NCBI GenBank assembly: GCA_949316235.1
Contig: OX438741.1
Location: 22,162,324-22,226,323, forward strand
DNA length: 64,000 nucleotides
From: Oegoconia quadripuncta
Lineage: Eukaryota > Arthropoda > Insecta > Lepidoptera > Autostichidae
Reading direction: 5' to 3'
Positions 23,701 to 35,700 of the stretch are shown piece by piece. Every line of letters begins with the position of its first letter. Within the stretch, counting starts at the first letter, position 1. The notes under the pieces were generated by a model that was not told the origin of the DNA, did no database searches, and saw only the letters and a program-made list of their open reading frames with translations. A program made the translations under genes and the position numbers.

Positions 23701-26700
23701 TACCTATTCTTTAGTCCCTTTTTAAACGCCCTGTGTGTCTAGATCGGGAATAAGGAAGAAACTTTATTTTGTGGCATTCCATAAGAAAAATGCTGTCCTG
23801 TGTAGGCATCTTCTTATCGAGTAAAGCCTTACAACCCTGGATACCAATTTCTATTTTCAATTGACTCCAATTATCCCCAGAGCGATTAAAACGTCTTTAT
23901 GAACGATTTTATAGATGTAAATCCTTTCTTTTATAAACCTACAAGAGTTTAATGAACCATTATTGACAGTATTGGTAAATTAATGAATAGGTCGTCTCCA
24001 CTCGTACCTGGTGGAAGAAATTGGACAACTATAACCTGATATCCACAACATCAAGGTCCTATAGTAGACTAAAGCCTCAATAAACAAGTTATCTGACACT
24101 GACTCTTAACGTCAGACCTTTCTCTTAACAATAACCATAGAGCTAGAAAACAACGCTCGTAGTCCACCAAATCAGTTGTTGAGGAAAGACACGCAATGCG
24201 CGACCATGTTGACGTTCTCTACCAACCTGTTGTAAAGCTCGCGGCGCACGCTCGCCGTGAACTTGCTAACCAAACAGAGGGTGACTGTAGCGGCGAATAT
24301 CGCGTTGTATAGTAGAACCAACTTGAAGTTACCCAGCCATTCGATGCGGCCAAACTCTCCGAGTAGATCGAAGTTTGTTATACCTGAAAGGGAATATAAT
24401 ATTTATTGGTTATATACTTGTGTGGTTCCCGGATATTGTATTGTGGTTTTAAAAATAAACTTCCGATGTAAAGTTCGATTGCAAATCAAAGATATCCTAT
24501 CCCAATCCCCACTAATATTATAAATGCGAAAGTTTGTGTGTCTGTATGTATGTATGTTACCTCTTCACGCCTATACGGCTAAAACGGATCTGGATGAAAT
24601 TTGGTGGGTAGACAGATTAGGACCAGGATTAATCTATAGGCAATTTTTTTTGCTGAACCGATTTTGATAAAATCTTCCACGCGGGCGGAAAGCTAGTACT
24701 GTATAAATAGTTAATAGTCCTGATCGAGTATTTAGTAAGGTAAGCCGGGCTTATGGCCTTACATGAAGGTACCGCCACTGCGCAAACTATGGCCATCTCC
24801 TTACATATCCAGCGTGCCTGGACACATGCACGCTTGAAGATCAATGACAATGGTGTTCACGTGGCTAATTCTACGCTCCAAAAATTTAACACGTTTACTG
24901 GTACCCGCGATCGATACGAAAACAAGACGGACAGCCTTACCTAGTATCTTGACGAGTAGCGGCTGTGCGGTGGAGTGCGCCAGCAGCAGCGCGCAGAGCA
25001 CGATGATGCGCGTGAGCGGCGTGCGGCGCGCGCGGGGCAGCACGCGCAGCGCGCGCATCGGCGTGCTCAGCCCCGTCAGCGACGCACAGTGCAGGTACAG
25101 TATAAGAAACGCCTCCAACGTAGCGCCTGCCCAGCCTAGCTTCGACAGAGATGCTATGCCGAGGGTGAATTGCTGGAAGGTTATAGAATGGAGTTAAAAA
25201 CTGCCCTGTTCTTCTGCTTTTCACACACACACACACACAAGCAGACTTTCTATCTCCTGACACTCTCGAGTTGAAGGATAACCATGTGGGGTGAGAGGGG
25301 TATCTAAGGCCCGTATTAATAAACCATTCTCAAGTTTGAGAACAGTCTTGTGACCGGTCTCAAGTAAACGTGTTGATTAATAAACCTAACTTGAGACTTT
25401 GAAAAGCATGTGCATACTGAAGCAGTACTCACTTGAGAGGTGTGCGTATTAATAAACGAAACTCAAGACTATCATTCATTCGCCGCTGAAGCGAATATTT
25501 GAAAAGTGATCTCATCTGAGTAGACGTCAAGATTGGTTTTTAAATTAGCTCGGAGCTTGAGATAGCGTCAACTGCTGATGTGATACAGCCTCAAGGCTTA
25601 TATTGAGAATGGTCTATTAATACGGGCCTAAGTGGGCGGGGCATCGGCCCGTTCTACCATACCACAGCGTAATAATTATATTATCCTTACAGTGGGAAAA
25701 CTTCACATAGAAGTGACAGATCGCTAGCAGTTGTTAGACAGATCTAGAATTGTGAAATTTCACATTACCAAGATACCACAGGAGTAGCTATTTTATAGCG
25801 TACAATGAAGTCTTCCCATTGCAACAATGTAACTGTTACACTGTGGAGCTACTGTTGAGTGTTCCTTACTTGTATCAATCAATCAAATACGCTTTATTGT
25901 TTAAATAAGGAAGCTACATTTAAATATCTTATAGAAACTACAAATTAGGCGGCCTTATCGCTAACAGCGATCTCTTCCAGGCAAACCTATCATCACGGAA
26001 TTCAATACGAGTAATTAAGTGGGTTAGCACAAATAATTTCTTAATTGTTAAGCACATCTGAAAGTTCTGCATATTGAAATCAAAAAGTGTTATCTTATAG
26101 GTATGCAAAACATTAATAAGTACTATAAGTGATGAGAAACAATAATAACTAAATAATCTGAACAAATAAAATATATCCATACAATTTATACCAATACATA
26201 CATGTCATTTACATATTATATGATATATAATAATATCTATATTAATAATATAATATATAATATGATATATAATTATAATTAATAAATAAATACATAAGTT
26301 TGGGGGGATTACTATAACTGGTAATATAGTATACAATGTGTCCCGGAGAGAAGTGACCAGCGGGCGTAGTTTGAAAATTTATACAAAATTATCGATAAAT
26401 CATTTAAATTTAGAGACCTAACTGCTTTTGTTTTTTAAAAATTGTTAATCCTTTTTTTTTAATAGACATGTATGACCTCCTGCACTATTTTAGTCATAAT
26501 TTCTTTGTTTTTACGTCTTTCCCAATTCTTTTTTTTTAAATTCAGTGCTGTTATTATTATTAATCAAATTAGGTTATGAAAATTATCCCAAAACAAATAA
26601 ATAATTTATTAAAAAAGAAATAAACTTAAAATTCGACCAACAAAACTGTATTTTTTTAAGTTTAAAATTAAAAAAACGAAAAATGTCCCTGTAACATCAT

Positions 26701-29700
26701 GTTTTTTTTTAATTATTATGATACTACATGATATTCTCTAAAATATCCTAGAACAATGTTTCTATCAATTTCAAACGTGTGCCAAAGTACAATGTGTTGA
26801 ATTGTGACCTTCAAATAAGGATAGAGCAGGTAAAAAATTACTAGCTGTTATCGTATAGCTCCTGTCCTCCCGCCCCCCGCCACCTTTCTCAGACCGGCTC
26901 CAATTTGCTTATTATTAGTTAGTCGATCGTTCCTTGTGTCCGTGACGCTACGTCTTTGAACTCAATTGGTGCGCTTCCGAGTTTCGAGGACTACTGTTTA
27001 AATTTGTGACTTTGTTTTAAAATGTCTAGACTTGCAAATTTACAACCTTCTCATGTGGCTGATATGCATTTTGTGTATGGTTTTTGTGACGGGAACGCAC
27101 GAGCTGCCGTTGCGGAGTACAGAAGACGATATCCCAACCGGGTCGTACTTGGATATCGCTCGTTTATCGCAGTACATCGCCAAATGAGTGAAATGGGTTT
27201 ACGTCGCAGACGAAATGAACCCGTACAACCTGCTCCTGCTGTTCGTATGGACATCGACGAGCAGGTGTTACGTTTAGTAACAGCTGATCCAACGATAAGC
27301 ATTCGCAGAATTGCTATCAGGCTGGGGATAACAAGAATGCGCGTCTGGCGCGTATTGAAGAAAGAGGGACTTCACCCCTACCATTATCGACGCGCTCAAA
27401 ACTTAAGAGATGGTGACAGTATACCGAGGTTGGTATTTTGTACATGGATATTACGTCAACACAGGCTTAATCCTGACTTTATAAAGCGCGTTTTATGGAC
27501 CGACGAGGCTACTTTCACCAGGGCCGGAATAACCAACCACCGAAATTTGCACATATGGGCCGCTGAAAATCCATATGCAGTGAGGGAGACCTCGTTTCAA
27601 TACGAGTTTTCTGTAAACATGTGGGCTGGAATTATTGACGATTTAATTATTGGCCCATTTGAATTGCCAAGAAGACTTACGCAAGAGGTCATGCTGAATT
27701 TTTTACGCAATGATCTCCCACAATTATTAGAGGACGTCCCTTTGCTGACGAGACGTCACATGTACTTTCAATTAGATGGAGCCCCGGCACATTATGCACA
27801 ATCGGTACGTGAATTCATCAATGAAAATTATCCAAGATGGATTGGCAGAGGCGGTCCAATAGCATGGCCCCCGAGGTCACCAGACTTGACGCCTCTTGAT
27901 TATTATTTCTGGGGCTACATGAAGCAAAAAGTTTATGCTGTGCCAATAATTTCAAGAGACCAGCTGAAACAGAGAATCGATGCTGCTGCCGCAGAAATAG
28001 CGCAGAATCATGCAGAAATAAGGCGAACTACACTAAGGATGTCATTTAGGGCCCTGGCCTGCATAACCGCTGACGGCGGTCATTTTCAAAACATAATTAA
28101 TTAATTACCTGATTTTTTTTTTTTTTTTTTATTAAAAACTGGATTCGCGTTTGGCCACAATCTCACCTGATGGAAAGTGACGATGTAGCCGAAGATGTAT
28201 CACGCGCACCCAGTAAATGCCTATTTTTCTTAATAAACAACCATTTTAACAAATTAAGTATCTTTTATTTATTATTAAACTATCATGTTAAAATCAAAAT
28301 GATTCATTGTAATAACAAAACACTTAAATGTGCAAATAAACTGCTTAAAACATTACTTTCATTTTTTTAAACTTATCTCTATCTAGTTACTGGAGCATAA
28401 AAGGTCAATTTCAATGTCTCGTACGTTCACATTTATTTGAAATAACTAAAAACATTGTTCGAGGATATTTTAGAGAATATCATGTAGTATCATAATAATT
28501 AAAAAAAAACATGATGTTATAGGGACATTTTTCGTTTTTTTATTTTTAAACTTAAAGAAATACAGTTTTGTTGGTCGAATTTTAAGTTTATTTCTTTTTT
28601 AATAAATTATTTATTTGTTTTGGGATAATTTTCATAACTTAATTTGATGAATAATAATAACAGCACTGAATTAAAAAAAAAAGAATTGGGAAAGACGTAA
28701 AAACAAAGAAATTATGACTAAAATAGTGCAGAAGGTCAGACATGTCTATTAAAAAAAAAGGATTAACAATTTTTAAAAAACAAAAGCAGTTAGGTCTCTA
28801 AATTTAAATGATTTATCGATAATTTTGTATAAATTTTCAAACTACGCCCGCTGGTCACTTCTCTCCGGGACACATTGTATATAATTTACCGCTCGAAAGT
28901 AAAGTAGATGTAAGCTATTGAAGAAAAAGAACCTTGACTTGAGCTTTAAATATATTTAAAGACGGAGAGCGACGAATAGACTCAGGAAGAAAGTTCCAGA
29001 GGCGAGTAGCTTGCAAAGTGAAGGACTGGCCGTATGATTTAGACAAATTTTGAGGAACATACAGACGAAGACTTTCAGAGGAACGTAAGGGAAGACTGTG
29101 AGTGGAAGACAGGAATTGAAATTGTTGTTTAAGATATTGAGGGGTCTTGGGATTGAACAACACGGAATAAAGGAGGGAGAGGATGTGCACATCCTTGCGA
29201 CGACGAATGGGGAGCCACTTGAGTTGGTTGCGATATTCGGAAACATGGTCAAATTTCCGTAGACCAAAAATGAATCTGATTGCAACGTTTTGTAATCGGT
29301 CGAGTTTGTTTATAAACTCTACTGTGGCATCCGCGTAGCAGCAGTCTGCGTAATCCAGAATAGGTAAGAGAAGTGTCTGTGCTAACGCAATTTTATCAAC
29401 TGAGCATATCAAAATAGTCCCTATTGCTGTACAAATAAGGTTCATTTTTATTTGCAGCATTTAGGTACCCTCAACGGTGTCGCCATCTGTAATTTAGGTT
29501 GAGGTTTAACAGCCATTGTGTCATCAATGTGCTGAAAAGATAGTACACAAAACCGCCTTCCATATATCCCTATCACAGGGCACAAATCCCGTCACTAAAA
29601 AAGGCTATGGACCAAAATGAGCAATAATGTCAAAAACTTTAATAATAAGATAAAAAATGTGACGATTTCAAGTGATAATTTTTATCCTACGATTTAAATA

Positions 29701-32700
29701 TTTGTTTTATTTTGATTTTGAATCAAGCACATGTACAAATTGCCAGTACAAATTGGTGGATTTGAATAAAAACATAAACTCGATGTAAGTTAGTTGTGGC
29801 TTATCTCTAACTTTTAACTATGCATAACACTTATTATGTCAATTGCTTGTTAAATTAACTTTGTGGTGAATATCATAATCAACAGCCTTACAGGTGTGTT
29901 GGGGCACAGCCTCCTCTCACTGGGAGAGGTGGTGAATATGAGTACTTTTTATTATTATTTATATAGTAAAAATGTTGCTTCGCAAATAATTGTGAATGCC
30001 AGAATTCGCTGCTCCCGAGGCGAGATAAATAATTAATACTTTGTAAATAAAGCTTCCTTTATATGGATTTGTCTCGTTTGTTTTGATGAACCCGCACGGA
30101 TGCTCATGAGCACTCGTCATGTACAGCAGACATAGCCTAGCAATTGGAGCTTACCCTGGTACTGAGCGGGAGCGCCTTGATCCCGATGAGCAACTCCAGA
30201 GTATTTTGCAGCACCATGAGCACAGTGATGGTAGTTAGCGCAAGCAGCAGCAGCATCGCCAGCGGGTACACCACGTTGCGCTGGAGGGACGACGTCTTTC
30301 GCTGGCTCTCTACTTCCTGAAAAATTCATAGACATTGATTGTAAATTACCAGACGTATACGTATATTGCATCAAAGGTACTACTTAAGTAACTAGTGTAG
30401 CTTTGTTTTATTTTTATTTTATTTATGTTAAGGAAAACCAACAGCCATGTTAATTCACAAATAACAATGGAAAATTATACCTGACGGCTAATAACAGATT
30501 CTCACATATAGAAATATTGTAGATAATATTAATAGTGGTCTAATAAAGCGTTCAGCAGAATCGAACGCTACACATTCACTACGTAGCTTACATACCTATG
30601 TGATAGCCATACCTACATGTAAATGTCGATGAAATATGTTACTTAGATACATGGAACATTAAAATAAAAATAGACGATTAAAAGAAACTATTGCTAAGGA
30701 TACGTCTCGCTGTGGGAACGCTTGTGAGGAAGAGATCGACATTGAAGTGGTCATATAACAGTTTGTTGAAGTTGTTGCTCGCACGCTGGCATAAAGGTGT
30801 TATGCTTGTAATTGGATGATACTACAGGGAGCCATATTAAGTTATCAATGTTGTGTACGGCTGTATTCATACCAGAATAAAACTACTGTGTAAGATAGCA
30901 TAAGAGTGTGATATGTTATGCTGTTGGTGTACCTAATAAAATAAAGCGCATTAAACTGCCTCCATAGTAACCAGTTGTCATACACACTGTGACCGATTTA
31001 TTGCAATTGTTTCGACGTTTTTATTTTTTGTACGAGACAGTGGTGTCGATTCGAATATACACCAACTAAACTAAAACCAGTTTTAAGTAGTACTGTCTCT
31101 TTCTCCCTGGAACAGTACGATGCGACGGCACCACTCTAAAACTGGTTTTAGTTTAGTTTAATTTAGTTGGTGTACATCCGAATCGACACCACTACCAACT
31201 TTCATTCATATTACCATATATTACATTAAAATACCGAAAATATCGCTTAATTTTAACAGGTTTTTATTTATTTTGTTTATATGTGGTCGATTACAGTTTG
31301 TATGGAAACTGGTCATTATTGAAAACAGTTTTCAATTCAATCATACTTTACTCTATTTTTTTTTGGCTGTGATAATATTAACAAAAATACATATATGGGT
31401 AAAATATATTTTTTTTGTAATATATAAATTTATCTAAGTATACAAATGCGTTTGCAAACAAAGGCGAATTATGCAAACACAGCAACATACCAAGTTTATC
31501 AATGCAGTAAATCTATATTGTCGTTTAAAGTATGCATATTGCCGACATGCGAAGGTTCTCGCATAACATTATAATACGAAATCTAAAGGCTCCTTGATTA
31601 CACTAATATGTATTGCCAAATATGTAATGACGATGCCTACTAGAACACTAAGTCGTTGGACATTGTGAACGTTTCATTATCTTAAAGCTTCCGTTAGAGC
31701 TGAACGTTTCACCTGCCCATGCTTCGTCTACTGGTTAGACTTTCTAATCAAATCAAATCAAAATATTTTATTTCATAGGATAAATATTATCACTTGAAAA
31801 CGTCATTATTAATAGTAATTATTACATTAAAAATTTAAATTTACTGCTCATTCACAAAGCTGACTCCCCAGAGAAGAACTAGCAAGAAACTCTAGGGTTG
31901 CTCTTTTAAACAGATTATGGGTTGCGATTTGATAATTATATGAATAATAAGACAGCTATGTCCATGCTTGCTTATCATTCAAATAGTCAGTGAATTTCTG
32001 TTTTATGATTGCTTTAAATTTATTTAAAGGCAAATTTTGAATGTCTACTGGAACCTTATTATAAAAGCGTATACATTGCCCTTTGAAAGATTTACTAACT
32101 TTGTGAAGTCGGCTAACATAAACAGATAACTGGTTCTTATTCCCTGTATTAACATTGTGCCTATCACTATTTTTAGCGAATAAGGTTAGATCAAAAGATC
32201 GACAGTTTGATTAGAAAGAATATATTTTGATATAAGCAAATGTATATATTATCGTAATGTCCAACACGATGTACAATTGTTTAGGATGAATAAACTAAAT
32301 TAAAAAAGTAGCATGCAATACAATGTACTTACTATTTTATTATATTACGCTGAATATACGTAACGTTTATAAATCTCGTTATCGTTCTGAGGCGATTAGA
32401 AGCACATAAAGTAGTTGTTTAATGTTCGATAACTCTGCTTTAAAAATGTTTTAACAAAAACTAATTCAAACTATACAGCGAGGCAATGCGGCCAGCCTTC
32501 TGGGTACCTTTCCATCAACCAGAGACTTGGGGCTAGTTTTTTAATTGTGATTTTTTTTTTTTTTTTTTTTTTAATAATAAATTGTATTATATTATAATAA
32601 GTTGATTATAAATATTGTACATACTGTATATAAACCTATAAATAAATATATGTGTAAATTAAAAAAAAAAAAAAAAATTACTTATTTGTTGAATTCCAAT

Positions 32701-35700
32701 TATTACACAAAAGCTTTTATAGATCAAAATATGGAATGTTATATCCAAGATTCGAATATTATTATAAATTAGCTTTAGTCTTTCTGCACTCGTTGTTACA
32801 CGTGAATCTATTCTGCTCTTTACGGGATCAAAAACAACATCACAATTTTAGGTTTAAAAAATTGTTGTATCATACTTTTATTCCATTGATTTTGTGATGA
32901 ATCATCAACAGCCTTACACGTCCCCACAGTTGGGGCACAGCTTCTTCTAACTGGAAGCGGGTATGAGCCAGAATCCACCACGGGGGCCCAGTGGGGATTG
33001 GTGAATTTGTGTCAGGCTAGTGGCCAGCTGAGAGTGAGTGTTATTAAGTCGCGCCTGTAGGTCACCGATTGACTTAACGACTGCCTTCAATTGACAACCG
33101 AGACCGACTATTTAACGTGCGTGTGATGTGTAAATACCTCTTATTATTTATTTAAAATTAAATATAACGTTACTCTCCTATAGAACATTCGTATAACCCG
33201 AAAGATAAGAAAAATGAATTTTGAAGCTATGCCTGCGCAGTGAGCACTCCTGCTGGTGAACATACATGGAAATCTACATAAAGTGTAACGCCTGAAGAGG
33301 CGTTACAGAACTGTATAACATTACTTGTCTGTTCGTTTGTAAACGCTTATAAATACAAAACAAATTTACTTAAATCTATGCATAAAGGCGGATTTCTCCC
33401 ACAGCGAGATATCTCCTAGTCAACCATTATATTATTAATTATAGTGAATGTGTTGCTCAACTTACTGCTAAAATACTCTCGAATGCTTCATTTACAATAC
33501 TCGAATACTTTATTCTTCCATACTCCCTATACCTAGCATAATGTCATTCTTTCTTACCCGTAGAAGAGGGAGACAGTTTTTCGTGCGACAGTTTCAAACA
33601 CAATATTCCAACTTACTTTCCGCAAAGTCACTACTCTATGCAGTCGCTCCTTCAGCCCAGATTGTAGAGCGCCGTTCCTTAGCCTCAGTAGAGGCGCGTC
33701 CTTCCCGCGGGGTGGGCTGAGGCTCTCTTTGTTCATGGAAATGTCAGCTTCCAAGGGCGCGGAAATGTCCCCACGGTCCGGGTACATAGGTTCGGGAGAT
33801 ATGTAGCCAACACCTATGGGACAACAAATACATGGTGGTTTACAACATTTTAACTTATTTTATACAAGTTTATGAACCAACTGGTCTAAGTCCACTGCTG
33901 TTCTCTCATCAGTATAAATCCCGCTTCGCGATCTAAATGTGATCCATCCGGAATCCGGCCTCCGGTGAAGTACACAGAGTGCTTCCACCGCAATACACGG
34001 ACAATTTCCGATATATTCTATAGGTAATAGCTATATAATATAAGATAAGATAAGATAAAATTTATTTCAGTATAAAAATTAACCTAAATACATGACTTAT
34101 TCTATAGTAACATAGTCCAAGTCCATATAAGTTGGATTAAGTTAGCTATTAGGCATAAATTGCAGAATTTATATGCTTCTTACAAATGACGCAGTTGCTC
34201 GCCATCCATGGGAAGTCGTGTTTTGGAATTATACAGATTCTATTCATCTCTAGTGATTACTAGAAGCCGCGTCTAACCTTGATTAAATGAACACTTGTAC
34301 TAATTACCGTATAGTAGACTTCTTAAACATTGATCAGATTGATAGGAGTCATGGCTGGCACAATGGCAATGTTATTTGTAAGCGTCGCCTATGGTTGGCC
34401 AGATTACCGATGCAGCCACCATATAATTATGTTACGTGATCGAGAGTCACCCCACATAGTGTTTGAGCCAACTAATTTAATAATAATAATGTTTATTTAT
34501 GAAAACTCCTAGTAAGTCATAGACCTAAACTTTTTACACAATCTGGCACTTTTTATAAAAGAATGAACTAATATAGTTGGCTTGCCTTTACGGACTCGAG
34601 AATGGTGTGTTCTCTGATTTTCTTGCTAGGTTAACGCTTTATGATGAAAGCCAGTGGTTTCGCCCTTATACTATGATATATGCTCTAAAAGCTCAAAAAG
34701 AAATGAAATAAAAAAATTATAAACATATTTTACATTTTTGCGTAGGCGATTTGAAGGTTGTATTTAAATAATTTAAAATTTGTATTCATTTCTGTGAAAG
34801 GTCGTATTGCAAATGAATATAAAAAAAGTTGGAATTTATTACATTATAGCTACTAACTTAATAAAAGATAAGTGCAATAGCATAGAATTATTTATTTATT
34901 CTAACAAAAATGACTCATTTTGTCAGTATTGCAGTATTATACGATTATATCAATAACAAGCGTCTTTACACAATTTTGTAAGTTTAAATGAATACGTTTT
35001 TATCCTTACTATATTCGGTTAAGTTTATATCATAAACCTTATTTCATCGTCTATTAGGATTACTTTTGAAAGCCGTTATGTAAAATGCGGTTTACTTGCG
35101 ATTTTAGCAGGTTTTAAGGACATTAGAACTGCATCTGCATAAGTCCACCTTGCATCATGCTGCTGATACCGAATACGAAATATAAACTGCACTCTGCACT
35201 TTAGCCACATGCTGACAATCTAAATGTATGTATTGAATTACGGCCAATTGCAAACATTTATTCAGCCCACAGACGTAATTAAGCCTCAATGGATAGGTAT
35301 TTCCCAATCCGGTACAGTACAGTTTCCAGTACAGGAATGCAGTTATCGCCTCCACAATGCCTAAATACATAACTAATTATCTACAGTGCCTACACGTGTT
35401 AATTTATCAGCTTAATGAGGAAAGTCACAGGTATGCTTCTATACAACAAACGAGTTAAATGTATATCGTACAATCGTCGGTATGCTGGCTATTTAAACTG
35501 TACCATCGGCAGTCTCCATAATAATAGTCTAGACAAGAGAACTGCATTTGGTACAGCTTGAATAGCATCACGCTACCTTTAATCATGTTAAACTGTACGA
35601 ATAACTATGACACTGACTGTACTAGCTTTCCGCCCCTGGCTTCGCCCGCGTAGTGTTATTTATCGCGGAGTAATCTTTCTAAGTTATCCCCAGGGAACCT

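Larger units (their letters stand above)
26332..28879 (+). mobile_element. Tc1/mariner-like element with 430-bp TIRs
   Basis: The first about 430 bp (26332-26761) and last about 430 bp (28450-28879) are near-identical reverse complements beginning TACAATGTGTCCCGGAGAGA. A TA dinucleotide flanks both ends (26330-26331 and 28880-28881), the duplication expected for the Tc1/mariner superfamily. One intact transposase frame lies inside. A short foreign repeat ((T)n at 28111-28130 followed by 'aatctcacctgatggaaagt' words to about 28240) appears inserted between the gene and the right TIR. TIRs this long are unusual; typical mariners have about 30 bp. Confidence 0.88.

Noticed and set aside
24801..25263. 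Several overlapping ORFs on both strands
   Set aside because: They are frame shadows of the very GC-rich lilipod exon at 24941-25172.
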